Counted from the first letter of the stretch, positions 1 to 9,063 are shown. The stretch is 64,000 nucleotides of DNA from Sharpea porci (GCF_009695655.1 NZ_VUNM01000002.1:124001-188000); one strand, 5' to 3'. The notes: generated by a model not told the origin, from the sequence alone. Numbers and translations: made by a program.

Positions 1-455
1 TTCAAAATCTTGCAGGCTTGTCTTAACAACTTTATATCTGCTTCCATTGTCTCATAGATATAAGGCCGTTGTACTTTGACAACGACCTTTTCACCACTTA
101 GTAGAAAGGCTTCATGTACTTGAGCAATGGAGGCGGATCCTAAGGGTTCTTTATTAATTGAGGAAAAGACTTCTTGAATGGGCTGCTTTAACTCCTCTTC
201 AATAATATGTTTGACTTCATCATAGGCCAAAGGAGTGACGTCTGTCCTCAGCTTTTCGAGTTCTTTACAGTATTCATGGGGAATCATATCGGAACGCATA
301 CTCATGATTTGCCCGAATTTGACATATGTTGGCCCAAGATCTTCAAGAATCTCTCTTAGCTTGACGGGTGTCAGACCAGTCAGAATATGATGTTTATTTA
401 AGACAGAAATGATTTCACTTAATCTTCGAGAAGCATGTTTGTCTTCTCTTACCAT
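1..455 (-). CDS. AarF/UbiB (ABC1) family atypical kinase, N-terminal part, cut by window start
   Basis: About 151 N-terminal residues are visible on the minus strand and the gene continues beyond base 1. The ABC1/UbiB signatures are clear: 'LGPTYVKFGQ' near residue 40, 'PLGSASIAQVH' (the Ala-rich replacement of the kinase P-loop) and 'VVVKVQRP' carrying the ATP-binding lysine. Members of this family are membrane-associated atypical kinases/ATPases linked to isoprenoid-quinone or lipid homeostasis; the substrate here cannot be told. It starts at an ATG at 455, three bases after the stop of the phasin-like gene, with AGGAAG upstream inside that gene, so the two form an operon. No symbol is given because the C-terminal half is missing. 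Confidence 0.9.
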   Translation of the reverse strand, partial: MVREDKHASRRLSEIISVLNKHHILTGLTPVKLREILEDLGPTYVKFGQIMSMRSDMIPHEYCKELEKLRTDVTPLAYDEVKHIIEEELKQPIQEVFSSINKEPLGSASIAQVHEAFLLSGEKVVVKVQRPYIYETMEADIKLLRQACKIL

Positions 456-458
456 AAA

Positions 459-755
459 CTAGTCTTCCTGTTTTTTTTCTTCTTCTTCTTCTTCGCTGTC
501 CATTTCAGCAAGCTTTGCCTTTAAAGCTTCTCTTTCTTCTTTAGAAAGTTTTTCAACACGATTCAACATCGCATCACTTACCTTATTGCTTGCTTTGCGC
601 TTAAGCTCTTCATTGAGGACTTTTCCCTGATCAACAGTGATTTCACCTTTCTTAACAAGATCATCAATAATATCTTTTGATTTTTCTGCAGTTGTAGCAG
701 CTGCACCAATACCCAATAATAACAACTTCTTTACATTTTCAGTTAAATGATCCAT
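459..755 (-). CDS. Small phasin-like coiled-coil protein
   Basis: A 98-residue protein with a short hydrophobic N-terminal stretch (LLLLGIGAAATTAEK) followed by a charged, probably coiled-coil helix and an acidic Glu-rich tail. This resembles the phasin-like proteins that commonly sit just upstream of AarF/UbiB kinases in Bacillota; a granule or lipid-associated scaffold role is family inference only. The ATG at 755 was preferred because AAGGAG lies about 10 bases upstream; the GTG at 764 is only one base from that site. It is transcribed with the kinase gene downstream. Confidence 0.75.
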   Translation of the reverse strand: MDHLTENVKKLLLLGIGAAATTAEKSKDIIDDLVKKGEITVDQGKVLNEELKRKASNKVSDAMLNRVEKLSKEEREALKAKLAEMDSEEEEEEKKQED

Positions 756-782
756 AAAATTCACGCTCCTTTTAATATCTAT

Positions 783-809
783 ATTGTATCACACAACAAC
801 ACTTATCAA
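783..809 (-). promoter_or_regulatory. Predicted sigma-A promoter for the phasin-like/AarF operon
   Basis: On the minus strand TTGATA is followed after 15 bases by TACAAT, preceded by TGA (extended -10). The spacer is short, but the position about 30 bases before the ribosome-binding site fits. Confidence 0.5.
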
Positions 810-956
810 AAGGATTCTGATTTGTTTAGTATAAGAAAAAGTTTTTAACTAGCCAAAGCAATGTGATGAGGTTAGCTTTAATGAATCATAGACTTTATAT
901 AATCAATCAAATCAATCCTATTCTATCAATTGAAAAATACTCATAAAGGATATGAT

Positions 957-985
957 TTGAAATAGAAATGAAACTCATATAAAAT
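957..985 (+). promoter_or_regulatory. Predicted promoter of the Crp/Fnr gene
   Basis: TTGAAA (957-962), a 17-base spacer and TAAAAT (980-985). Transcription would start just before the AAGGAGAG ribosome-binding site of the gene at 1004. The rest of the 756-1003 divergent intergenic region is AT-rich, with no other clear element. Confidence 0.5.
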
Positions 986-1003
986 AAGGCTAAGGAGAGT
1001 TGT

Positions 1004-1645
1004 ATGAATATTGAATTACTTACAAAATTGCCTGTTTTTAAGGATATAGAAGCAAGAGAATTAGAAGACTTGCTAAAAAAAATAAGAAGTCGTGAAGCTT
1101 TCTTTGAAAGAGGGGAGCAGGTCTTTTCCCAAGGAGATATCATTCATGAGATTGGTGTTGTTTTAGCAGGGGAATTGAATGGAATTGGCGTAGATTTAGT
1201 TGGCCATGCGAATATTGTTGCTCATTTGAGTGCTCCGGATATTTTTGGTGAGGCTTATGCCAATATGCGTGAACCAATGCTTATTAGTATCGTAGCACAG
1301 ACACCGGCTCATATTCTTTTTATCGATGTTGATGCGATGCGTAAAGTTAATCATGCTAAGCTAAATGAGAATATATTGATGCTTATTGCAATGAAAAACT
1401 TACAACTTTCACGTAAGATTTTAATGATAACTCCCAAAAGCATTAGCGAACGTATTCTTTCCTATCTCTCAACACAAGCGGCTTTGTGGCACAGTGATGA
1501 ATTTGATATCCCTTTTGACAGACAACAGCTTGCTGATTATCTATTAGTTGATCGCTCGGCTTTATCTCACAGCTTATCCGTATTAAAAAGGGATGGTATT
1601 ATTGATTATCACAAGAATCACTTTAAGGTGTTTGTGAGAGATTGA
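1004..1645 (+). CDS. Crp/Fnr-family transcriptional regulator
   Basis: A 213-residue regulator of normal family length. Residues about 10-120 form a cyclic-nucleotide-binding-like beta-barrel ('GEQVFSQGDIIHEIGVVLAGEL'-type pattern, 'PDIFGEAYA'). Residues about 145-210 form a Crp-type winged helix with the recognition segment 'ADYLLVDRSALSHSLSVLK'. It contains no cysteine at all, so an FNR-type iron-sulfur oxygen sensor is excluded; the typical cAMP-contacting Arg-Ser pair is also not evident, so the ligand is unknown. Targets cannot be read from the sequence. The ATG has a good AAGGAGAG site. Confidence 0.85.
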   Translation: MNIELLTKLPVFKDIEARELEDLLKKIRSREAFFERGEQVFSQGDIIHEIGVVLAGELNGIGVDLVGHANIVAHLSAPDIFGEAYANMREPMLISIVAQTPAHILFIDVDAMRKVNHAKLNENILMLIAMKNLQLSRKILMITPKSISERILSYLSTQAALWHSDEFDIPFDRQQLADYLLVDRSALSHSLSVLKRDGIIDYHKNHFKVFVRD

Positions 1646-1691
1646 TTTTATTGTTTAGTAAGACTAAGATGTGTTTGGAGGATTTGAAAAG

Positions 1692-2468
1692 ATGAAAAAA
1701 GATTTAAAAGGATATATAGGTGTATTTGATTCAGGACTTGGAGGTATTTCTGTTTTAAAGGAAATGGTTAAGCTCCTGCCTCATGAAAAGTTCTATTTCT
1801 ATGGTGATAGCGCCCGTGCTCCTTATGGTGAAAGAACACTTAAGGAAGTTCAGGATTATACTATGGAAACAATGAATAATATGGTTAATCATGGTGTCAA
1901 GGCTGTTGTTGTAGCTTGTAATACAGCAACAAGTGCAGCTATTGAAATGGTCAGAGATGTTTTTACTGATATTATCGTAATTGGGGTGGAACCAGCATTG
2001 AAGCCTGCTGCAGAAGCTCATGATGGTGAAATCTTAGTGATGGCTACTGAAAACACATTAAGACTTGATAAATATCATGAACTAGCGAAAACATATGGCA
2101 ATCATGTCAATGTCAAAGAAGTTGCATGCAATGGGCTTGCTCAGGCAATTGAAAAGGGCGATGTTGATGGTGAAGAAGTACGTGTTGTTCTTCATAAACT
2201 TTTAGCGCCTTATAAAGGTGAAGTGAAGAGCGTTGTGCTTGGCTGTACGCATTATCCTTTTGTCAAGAAAGCTATTCGTGAGGTGCTAGGTGATGATATT
2301 AAGTTCTATGATGGAGCAGCAGGAACAGCACGCCAGTTAGCGAATAAATTAGAAGAAGCGGGAAAACTTAATACTGAAGGTGAAGGAGAAGTGATTTTTG
2401 AATCAAGTAAGAATGATCCAGAAGAAATTGCTCTTTATCAATCCTTCCTTAATAAATCCACTGATTAA
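1692..2468 (+). CDS. murI: Glutamate racemase
   Basis: Interconverts L- and D-glutamate to supply D-Glu for peptidoglycan. The 258-residue protein has the usual family length. The N-terminal 'GVFDSGLGG' and both catalytic cysteines are present: Cys76 in 'ACNTATS' and Cys185 in 'LGCTHYPF'. The ATG at 1692 has GGAGGA nine bases upstream, so an in-frame GTG at 1671, which lies before that site, is rejected. It is cytosolic and follows the Crp/Fnr gene by 46 bases, so it may be co-transcribed. Confidence 0.95.
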   Translation: MKKDLKGYIGVFDSGLGGISVLKEMVKLLPHEKFYFYGDSARAPYGERTLKEVQDYTMETMNNMVNHGVKAVVVACNTATSAAIEMVRDVFTDIIVIGVEPALKPAAEAHDGEILVMATENTLRLDKYHELAKTYGNHVNVKEVACNGLAQAIEKGDVDGEEVRVVLHKLLAPYKGEVKSVVLGCTHYPFVKKAIREVLGDDIKFYDGAAGTARQLANKLEEAGKLNTEGEGEVIFESSKNDPEEIALYQSFLNKSTD

Positions 2469-2551
2469 TTCCCATAGTTTCACAAAATATGTACATAGAA
2501 TTCATGCAATACATGGATATACTAAAAGCATATTCGAAAGGAATGATAAAT

Positions 2552-3457
2552 ATGAATGAAAATGAAATGAATAATCAGGCAAAGAAAAGAAGTATTGGTT
2601 CAGCCTTTATCATTATTTTGCTTGTACTTGTTTTATGCTTTGGAGCAGGGGCTGGAGGCGCATATCTTGTCTTAAAGATAAATGGTGCTTCAGTCATCAC
2701 AACAACAACTTCAACAGCAACGCAAACAACAACATCCAGCAAGAAAGATGCATCAGCCATTGCGAAAAAAATGACAGATTCTGTTGTAGCTATTACAACA
2801 GAAGCCATGACAACAAGTAATTTCTGGTTTGGTAGTCAGGTTGTCTCAGGAGCAGGTTCTGGTGTCATTATGAGCAGTGATGGCTATATCATCACAAATG
2901 CCCATGTTGTTAATGGGGCCAGCACTATTAAGGTCACAACAAGTGATGAAAAGACTTATACTGCAAAATTAGTGGGTAAATATACACAGGGTGATATTGC
3001 TGTTATCAAGATTAATGCCACGGGCTTAAGCGCTGCAACATTTGGCGATAGTGATAAGATTACACAGGGCCAAACTGCTTATGCCGTAGGTAATCCTGAA
3101 GGTACATTCTCTGGTTCTATTACTTCAGGTATAGTTTCAGCATTAAATCGAACAATCACTGTTTCCATTGATGACGATTCATCATCATCTAATAATGACA
3201 ACAACCAATACTCTCAATATTTTGGCCGCACACAGAGTGCTTCAACAGCTGTCAAACTTAATGTCATTCAGACAGATGCAGCAGTTTCTCCTGGTAATTC
3301 AGGCGGTGGTTTATTTGACAGTAATGGTACATTAATTGGTATTGTTAATGCCAAGAGCTCTGATTCTAATTCTGAAGGCTTAGGGTTCGCAATTCCTGTC
3401 AATACAGCCTTAAAAATTGCTAAGAGCTTGATTTCAAAAGGAACTTATACAGCTTAA
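2552..3457 (+). CDS. HtrA/DegP-like membrane-anchored serine protease lacking a PDZ domain
   Basis: A 301-residue trypsin-fold (S1C) protease with an N-terminal membrane anchor (about 17-38) and a Thr/Ser-rich linker. The catalytic triad is intact: His118 ('TNAHVV'), Asp148 ('GDIAVIKI') and Ser250 ('SPGNSGGG'). HtrA proteins normally carry one or two PDZ domains after the 'GFAIPVNTA' strand; this one stops about 20 residues after it, just before a strong terminator. It would act outside the membrane on misfolded or surface proteins. The start at 2552 is set by AAAGGA nine bases upstream; further upstream in-frame starts lack a site. Confidence 0.9.
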   Translation: MNENEMNNQAKKRSIGSAFIIILLVLVLCFGAGAGGAYLVLKINGASVITTTTSTATQTTTSSKKDASAIAKKMTDSVVAITTEAMTTSNFWFGSQVVSGAGSGVIMSSDGYIITNAHVVNGASTIKVTTSDEKTYTAKLVGKYTQGDIAVIKINATGLSAATFGDSDKITQGQTAYAVGNPEGTFSGSITSGIVSALNRTITVSIDDDSSSSNNDNNQYSQYFGRTQSASTAVKLNVIQTDAAVSPGNSGGGLFDSNGTLIGIVNAKSSDSNSEGLGFAIPVNTALKIAKSLISKGTYTA

Positions 3458-3481
3458 AAGAAGGACTTGTCCTTCTTTTTT
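3456..3481 (+). terminator. Intrinsic terminator after the HtrA gene
   Basis: An 11-bp stem (AAAAGAAGGAC / GTCCTTCTTTT) with a 2-base loop, running into T's directly after the stop codon. Confidence 0.85.
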
Positions 3482-3545
3482 GTGACGTAGTTCATGAAAT
3501 GTTCATAGGAAAGCTTTAATCTTGTCAATATTTTAGGAGGAGAAT

Positions 3546-3938
3546 ATGCGAAATTTCTTATATCGATTGATGATGGGCCGTTATGGCAGTGATCGTCTGA
3601 ATAAACATCTCTTAGTACTGTCCGTTGTTTTGACTTTATGTAATATCTTTGTACAAAGTGTTGTCATTTATATACTTGTCTATATACTTTTATTGTATGT
3701 CCTTTTCAGAATGCTTTCTAAGAATATCAATAAACGCTATCAGGAGAACCAAAAATATGAGCAGTTGATTGCACCTCTTTTAAAGCGTATAACACTTTTC
3801 AAGAAATCATCACAGGATAAGGATCACAAATATTTTATTTGTCCAAACTGTAAACAAATTGTAAGAGTACCAAAAGGCAAAGGACGTATTGATATTCGTT
3901 GTCCTCGCTGTGCTACTGTTTTTGAAAAGAGAACTTAG
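3546..3938 (+). CDS. Small two-helix membrane protein with a C-terminal zinc ribbon
   Basis: A 130-residue protein with a hydrophobic hairpin at about 23-58 and a cytoplasmic C-terminal treble-cysteine motif ('CPNCKQ' and 'CPRCA', four Cys spaced as in zinc ribbons). A GGAGGAG site precedes the ATG. It is immediately followed by the DUF5685 gene (2 bases) and the J-domain gene, a combination that recurs in Bacillota, so the three probably work together at the membrane. No biochemical function is known to me. Confidence 0.75.
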   Translation: MRNFLYRLMMGRYGSDRLNKHLLVLSVVLTLCNIFVQSVVIYILVYILLLYVLFRMLSKNINKRYQENQKYEQLIAPLLKRITLFKKSSQDKDHKYFICPNCKQIVRVPKGKGRIDIRCPRCATVFEKRT

Positions 3939-3940
3939 TT

Positions 3941-4774
3941 ATGTTTGGTTATATCCAGTACAATAAAGAAGCGTTGAGTGAAGAGGAATATGCCATTTAT
4001 CGTTCTTATTATTGCGGTTTATGCAAGTCCATCAAACAATTATATGGTATTAAGATGACACGTATCTTATCCAATGATTTAACCTTCATTCAAATTCTTT
4101 TAAGTGCTCTCAATGAACCCGATGAAGTTATTCATGAAGAAAAGTGTGCTGTTCATTATATGCGTAAGATTACAAGTCGGACGAATTGTTATGATGACTA
4201 TGTCGCAAAGATGAATGTTGTTCTCGCTTATTTTAAGGCAGTTGATGATGTTCGTGATGAGGGTAGGAATAAGGGAATGTTAAAGACACTTAAGCAGCCT
4301 TTCTTAAATATTAAAGAAGAATATCCTCATAAAATTGCTTCTATTGAAAAAGCCCTGGATGCTATTCATCAATTGGAAGATGAAAAATGTGAGAATTTAG
4401 ATCTTTTATGTAATACATTTGGCCAGGTGATGGGGGAGATTGTTTCTTTTGATGCCATTTTTGGTGAAGAACTCTATCAGCTTGGTTATCATTTAGGAAA
4501 ATTTATATATTTGATGGATGCTTATGATGATATTGAAGAAGATATAAAGAAAGCAACTTTTAATCCGTTGAAAGAGAGATATCATGATGCACATTTTGAT
4601 GATGATATGAAAATGATGCTTGAAGTCTTTATGGGTGATGCGTCGCTTGCTTTTGAGAGATTACCCATAATTACGCATGGCCAGATTTTAAGAAATATTC
4701 TCTATTCTGGTGTATGGGCAAAGTATAATCAAGTAAGAGAAAAAAGGGGAGAAAAGAAGAATGAATCCTTATGA
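3941..4774 (+). CDS. DUF5685-family protein
   Basis: A 277-residue, mostly helical protein starting '[17 protein letters not shown]' with a 'YYCGLCKS' CxxC motif at about 25-31; this N-terminus is typical of DUF5685 proteins. Acidic Asp-rich helices (for example '[13 protein letters not shown]') give it a prenyl-synthase-like all-alpha look, but no activity should be claimed. It overlaps the start of the J-domain gene by 14 bases, which indicates translational coupling. Confidence 0.75.
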   Translation: MFGYIQYNKEALSEEEYAIYRSYYCGLCKSIKQLYGIKMTRILSNDLTFIQILLSALNEPDEVIHEEKCAVHYMRKITSRTNCYDDYVAKMNVVLAYFKAVDDVRDEGRNKGMLKTLKQPFLNIKEEYPHKIASIEKALDAIHQLEDEKCENLDLLCNTFGQVMGEIVSFDAIFGEELYQLGYHLGKFIYLMDAYDDIEEDIKKATFNPLKERYHDAHFDDDMKMMLEVFMGDASLAFERLPIITHGQILRNILYSGVWAKYNQVREKRGEKKNESL

Positions 4775-5366
4775 TATATTAGGTATTTCAAGTGATGCAA
4801 GTGATGAAGAAGTCAAGAAGGCCTATCGCAAGCTTTCTAAGAAATATCATCCAGATGCCAATATAGGTTCACCACATCAGGCTGAATATACAGAAAAATT
4901 CAAGGAAGTCCAAAATGCCTATAAAACCATTATGGATGCAAGAAAAAATGGTACACAGCCTCACTTTAATGGACAGTATGAGAATCAGACGGGGCAAGAA
5001 GCTTATGCTTATAATCAAGCAGCAATGTATATGCAGGCAAACCAGTTTGATGAAGCCTGGAAGATTCTTGATACAATTCGTGTACGCAATGATGTCTGGT
5101 TCTATTATTCTGCCATTTGTCAGAATGCCTTAGGCAATCGTTTACAGGCTATTGAATTTGCGAAAACAGCCTACAGCATGAATCCTAATAATCTAGAATA
5201 CATCATTCTTTTACAATCATTACAATCCGGATCATCACAATATCAACAGACCTCTTCACAATATGGACGGGCGATGTCGCCAAGCCAATGTTGTTATGCC
5301 TATTTATTACTGCAATGTCTTTGCGGGGCATGCTTTGGTGGACGTTATGGTATCATTTGTTGTTAG
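4761..5366 (+). CDS. J-domain (DnaJ-like) co-chaperone with a TPR-like middle and cysteine-rich tail
   Basis: Residues 1-65 are a J domain with the HPD tripeptide ('[15 protein letters not shown]'), which stimulates an Hsp70 ATPase. The middle (about 95-160) is TPR-like ('[20 protein letters not shown]'). The last 25 residues are hydrophobic and Cys-rich ('[18 protein letters not shown]' and a terminal CC), possibly a membrane-inserted or acylated/metal-binding tail. It lacks the Gly/Phe and zinc-finger parts of true DnaJ. It is the last gene of a three-gene cluster ending in a terminator. Confidence 0.85.
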   Translation: MNPYDILGISSDASDEEVKKAYRKLSKKYHPDANIGSPHQAEYTEKFKEVQNAYKTIMDARKNGTQPHFNGQYENQTGQEAYAYNQAAMYMQANQFDEAWKILDTIRVRNDVWFYYSAICQNALGNRLQAIEFAKTAYSMNPNNLEYIILLQSLQSGSSQYQQTSSQYGRAMSPSQCCYAYLLLQCLCGACFGGRYGIICC

Positions 5367-5385
5367 ACGCTTAGGCGTCTTTTTT
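5365..5385 (+). terminator. Intrinsic terminator after the J-domain gene
   Basis: AGACGC-TTAG-GCGTCT stem followed by six T's, starting at the stop codon. Confidence 0.85.
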
Positions 5386-5446
5386 GTATTTTCGAGCTTT
5401 TTTTAGAAAAATAGGGATGAAATCCATGGATATCGTCTATTTATCA

Positions 5447-5475
5447 TTCAAATGCATGAATGGGTGTGGTATCAT
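5447..5475 (+). promoter_or_regulatory. Predicted promoter of the type IV pilus operon
   Basis: TTCAAA (5447-5452), a 17-base spacer ending in TGG (extended -10) and TATCAT (5470-5475). It lies about 55 bases before the pilD start, downstream of the preceding terminator. Confidence 0.45.
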
Positions 5476-5530
5476 GACGTTAATATGTTGGTAATCATTA
5501 TTTGCTTATGTGATAGAAGTGAGGTGTGCA

Positions 5531-6295
5531 ATGGATTCAGTTCTTATATTTTGTTATCTCTATTGTTTTGTGTTTGGATGTTGTATTGCATCCTTTATGA
5601 ATGTTGTGGTTTATCGTTTACCACGAGGTATTTCAATTGCTAAGGGGCGTAGTTTTTGTGGTTCTTGCCATCATATGCTTCATGCCATTGATCTTATTCC
5701 AATCTTGAGCTATGTCTTTTTAAAGGGACGTTGTCGTTATTGTCATGCTAAGATTTCTATACGTCATCCCCTTATTGAGTTGGTGGGTGGTCTGCTGGCG
5801 ATGCTATCTTTTGCACATTATGGCTTTAGCCTTATGACCCCTCTTGTCTTTAGCTTGGCAATGGTATTGATGGCTATTACATTGATTGATATTGATACAA
5901 TGACGATACCTGATCAGTTAAATATTGCGGTTGGGGTGATAGCAATTATTTCGCTTTTTGTCTATTCCATGCCTTTAGCTTCACGAATACTAGGAGCTGT
6001 TGTCTATAGTGGGGGAATGATTGCCATCAATTTCCTCAAAGAAGAGAGCTTTGGTGGGGGCGATATCAAGTTATGTATCCCCCTAGGCTTTATGCTTGGT
6101 ATTGTGAATATGACAGTGGGAATGTTTTTGGCTATCTTAGTTGCTGGTATATATGCAATCATCTTGCTTTTAACACATAATACAAAACTCCAATCACATA
6201 TGGCATTTGGTCCTTTTATTTGTGGAGGATGTTTGATTGGCTTGCTGTATGGTGGCCAGCTCGCTACTTCATATTTGCGTTTATTTGGGTTATAA
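5531..6295 (+). CDS. pilD: Prepilin peptidase (A24 family leader peptidase/N-methyltransferase)
   Basis: A polytopic membrane aspartic protease that removes the class III leader from prepilins and methylates the new N-terminus. 254 residues. The cytoplasmic N-terminal domain has two CxxC pairs (Cys43/46 and Cys68/71) for zinc. The peptidase aspartates sit in 'IDIDTMTIPD' (about 119-128) and 'GGGDIK' (Asp178). GAGGTG precedes the ATG at 5531 by four bases. It is the first gene of the pilus operon; its presence implies prepilin substrates, although none is encoded next to it. Confidence 0.93.
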   Translation: MDSVLIFCYLYCFVFGCCIASFMNVVVYRLPRGISIAKGRSFCGSCHHMLHAIDLIPILSYVFLKGRCRYCHAKISIRHPLIELVGGLLAMLSFAHYGFSLMTPLVFSLAMVLMAITLIDIDTMTIPDQLNIAVGVIAIISLFVYSMPLASRILGAVVYSGGMIAINFLKEESFGGGDIKLCIPLGFMLGIVNMTVGMFLAILVAGIYAIILLLTHNTKLQSHMAFGPFICGGCLIGLLYGGQLATSYLRLFGL

Positions 6296-6317
6296 TAACT
6301 ATAAGGATGTGAACAAC

Positions 6318-7505
6318 ATGGCAGTATATCGTTATCGTGCAATGGATATTTATTCCAAGAAATCTTCAGGAAAAATGGAAGCTGAAGATGAAAGTGCACT
6401 TAGAAAACAATTAAAAGAACAAGAACTTTTCCTGCTTGATGCAAAAGAAGTACAGGATAACAATATGCAGAAACGTATGTCGGACAAAGACTGTGCTGAT
6501 TTATGCCGTCAGCTTGGTACAATGTTGAATTCAGGTATTTCCCTGATTTCCGCGATGTCGATCGTGACAAGACGTGAAAGCAATAAGCGTATACGCAAGA
6601 TTTATCGTAATGTCTATATTAAGCTCCAGCAAGGTTATCCTATGAGCAGAGCATTAAGCGCACAAAAGGGTGTCTTCTCACCGTTGATGATTAATATGGT
6701 GCGTGCTGCTGAATCATCGGGTTCACTTGACAAGACTTTTCTCAAGCTATCAGATCAGTTTTCAAGAGATAATAAACTAAGCCAAAAGGTAAAAAGTGCA
6801 ATGCTTTATCCTATTATTCTACTGATTGTCACGATTATTGTTATGCTTGTTGTCTTTACCGTAATCTTACCTAACTTCTTTAATGTCTTTAATGGTTATC
6901 ATATTCCAACAATCACAAAAGTAATGTTTGGTATTTCTAAATTCTTTAAAAATTACTGGTATTGGGTTGTTGTCTTGATTCTATCGATTATTGCTGCAAT
7001 AAGTTATTCATTACGTATTTCTAAGATACGTCTTGCCTGGGATCACTTTAAAGTCACTTGTCCAAAAGTGAAAGATCTCATCAGAGTAATCTATACAGCG
7101 CGTTTTGCTCGTTCCCTCTCTTCGCTCTATTCAGCAGGTATTTCAATGATTTCTGCTTTAACACTGGCAAGAAAAACTGTCAATAATACCTATATTGATG
7201 GTCAATTTGACAATGCAATTAAAGATATTCGTGATGGTTCATCACTTTCTCATGCGATGGATCAAATTGATGGTTTTGACCCCAAACTTTCAAGTTCCAT
7301 CTATATTGGTGAGGAAACAGGGCGTCTTGATGATATGTTGGATAGCATTGCCCGTGATTTTGATTTTGATGCGGAAATAGCAACAGAAAAACTCATCACA
7401 GTCTTACAGCCATTGATGATTATTCTTCTTGGCTTTTTGATTGGACTTGTTATTTTATCAGTAATGTTGCCTCTTTATTCATTATATGGCAGCATTGGCG
7501 GTTAG
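6318..7505 (+). CDS. pilC: Type IV pilus inner-membrane platform protein (T2SS GspF family)
   Basis: A 395-residue protein starting 'MAVYRYRAMD', with two repeated GspF cytoplasmic domains ('LCRQLGTMLNSGISLISAM' near 55 and 'FARSLSSLYSAGISMISAL' near 255) separated by membrane helices and ending in a third helix (about 370-392). It couples the PilB/PilT motors to pilin extraction and insertion. The start at 6318 is chosen by AAGGATG upstream and by homology to the family N-terminus. It lies 22 bases after pilD. Confidence 0.93.
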   Translation: MAVYRYRAMDIYSKKSSGKMEAEDESALRKQLKEQELFLLDAKEVQDNNMQKRMSDKDCADLCRQLGTMLNSGISLISAMSIVTRRESNKRIRKIYRNVYIKLQQGYPMSRALSAQKGVFSPLMINMVRAAESSGSLDKTFLKLSDQFSRDNKLSQKVKSAMLYPIILLIVTIIVMLVVFTVILPNFFNVFNGYHIPTITKVMFGISKFFKNYWYWVVVLILSIIAAISYSLRISKIRLAWDHFKVTCPKVKDLIRVIYTARFARSLSSLYSAGISMISALTLARKTVNNTYIDGQFDNAIKDIRDGSSLSHAMDQIDGFDPKLSSSIYIGEETGRLDDMLDSIARDFDFDAEIATEKLITVLQPLMIILLGFLIGLVILSVMLPLYSLYGSIGG

Positions 7506-7515
7506 GAGGAGCATA

Positions 7516-8415
7516 ATGGCAAATATCATTTATCTTTCAGCAACAAATATAGAGGTTGTCTGTGGTACACGTAAGCGTGATGCCATCTCAGTAGATTTTC
7601 ATAGACATATTCCATTAGAAGAGGGAGCACTGATCAACGGTGTCATTATTGATGAAGCACCTATTAAACAGCATCTCCTCACACTTAAGGGAGAGGGCAT
7701 CAATGAAGCTGTTCTCATTATTGACAGCAATAAGATTCTTGCCAAGAGCTTATCAATTCCCAAAATGAACCATAAACAAATTCTTGCTTATGTGCAGGAT
7801 GAATTATCATCTCTCTATGATGGTGATGATAAACTTATCTATGATTATGCTTATCTTGGTGATAATAGTGAAGTGAAAGGCTCATCACGTATCTTTGCGG
7901 TGGGCATTGAAAAGAGCTTTTTAGAGAATTATCTGCATTTATTTGAAGATGTGGGAATCACACTTACAGCTGTTGATTTCTCCATCAATGCTCTTATCAA
8001 CCTTACTGATTGTTTGCCAGGATTAATGGATGAATCTTATGCCATTACATCCATCGATGGCAATAATCTCACAAGTGTTGTCTTTACCCATGGGGATTAT
8101 GCATTAACAAGCAGAAATAGAATATTTACAACCGAAGAAGATCCAACAAGCTTTGTCACACAGGTCACTAATGTTATGAGTAATTTAACTCAGTTTGCTT
8201 CTTCAGCCCAAAACAATGCTTCATTTAAAGAAGTCTATTTTACAGGAATCAGTAAACCAACAAGTAAGATTCTTTTTGCAGCAATTGCGAATCAGTTGAA
8301 TTTAAGAGCACGTTTCTTGCCTGATCTTAGAAATGTCTATGCTTCAAAGCCGGGACGTGATGAATTATCTCTTAATACATATTTATATACTTTAGGATAT
8401 CTCATAGGGGAGTAG
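7516..8415 (+). CDS. pilM: Type IV pilus assembly protein PilM (actin-like)
   Basis: A 299-residue cytoplasmic actin/FtsA-fold protein. It starts with the expected strand ('IIYLSATNIEVVCG') and has the PilM-type segment 'ILAKSLSIPKMNHKQILAYVQ'. PilM binds the N-terminus of PilN and links the motor to the PilN/PilO membrane complex. The sequence is divergent, so the name rests on fold pattern plus position between pilC and pilN. A strong AGGAGGAG site precedes the ATG at 7516. Very little space separates it from its neighbours. Confidence 0.8.
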   Translation: MANIIYLSATNIEVVCGTRKRDAISVDFHRHIPLEEGALINGVIIDEAPIKQHLLTLKGEGINEAVLIIDSNKILAKSLSIPKMNHKQILAYVQDELSSLYDGDDKLIYDYAYLGDNSEVKGSSRIFAVGIEKSFLENYLHLFEDVGITLTAVDFSINALINLTDCLPGLMDESYAITSIDGNNLTSVVFTHGDYALTSRNRIFTTEEDPTSFVTQVTNVMSNLTQFASSAQNNASFKEVYFTGISKPTSKILFAAIANQLNLRARFLPDLRNVYASKPGRDELSLNTYLYTLGYLIGE

Positions 8416-8419
8416 GACA

Positions 8420-9061
8420 ATGAATAAATTAATGAATAAAAAACTAAATCTACTTGAAGCCTATGAGCAATCTTTCCTTGATCCTCATCGCTATGATCGT
8501 ATCAAGAGACTTATTCCACTCATGGTCATTGCTTTAGTGCTTCTCGCTTTCTTTATTTCCATGACGTTATTAACAAGAAAGGTTGATAATGAATCAGAAG
8601 CAATCAATAGCCAGATTAAAACAGTTCAAAGAGCAATTAATCAAACAGATAAAGGTCCATATCAAAAGCTTGATAAAATGCAAAAGGCACTAAGTGCTAT
8701 AAAGAGTGTTGATGATTCTATTAACAGCCTTATCAAGTTTGACAAAGCAACACTTACTGACCTCATCTCAACAGCAAGTCAACAAGGTGTGACTATTACG
8801 AGTATTACCTTTAACCAACAAGAAAATAAATTGACGATTGGCTGTTCAACAGCGACAGCGACAAAGGTCACAAGCTTTGTTAAATCATTACGTGAAGACA
8901 CAAAGCACTATGACAATATTTCATATACAGGTTACTCTGAACAGGTGACACAAACAACATCAGCAGATCAAATCAATCAGAATGCACCAACACAACCAGT
9001 CACTCAGACAACAACAACCTATAATTTCCAAGTTTCTATGAAGCTTGTAAAGGAGGCTTAG
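8420..9061 (+). CDS. pilN: Type IV pilus assembly protein PilN-like
   Basis: A 213-residue bitopic protein with a short cytoplasmic N-terminus ('NKKLNLLEAYEQSF', fitting the PilM-binding tail), one membrane helix (about 31-50), a coiled coil and a small periplasmic-type alpha/beta domain ('GVTITSITFNQQENKLTI'). The last 45 residues are rich in Thr and Gln. It forms a heterodimer with PilO in known systems. Assignment rests on topology and gene order; sequence identity to PilN is low. Confidence 0.75.
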   Translation: MNKLMNKKLNLLEAYEQSFLDPHRYDRIKRLIPLMVIALVLLAFFISMTLLTRKVDNESEAINSQIKTVQRAINQTDKGPYQKLDKMQKALSAIKSVDDSINSLIKFDKATLTDLISTASQQGVTITSITFNQQENKLTIGCSTATATKVTSFVKSLREDTKHYDNISYTGYSEQVTQTTSADQINQNAPTQPVTQTTTTYNFQVSMKLVKEA

Positions 9062-9063
9062 GT

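Noticed and set aside
3941-4774. DUF5685 protein as a prenyl synthase because of DAYDDIEED
   Set aside because: Only one Asp-rich motif is present and the protein begins with the typical DUF5685 CxxC segment.
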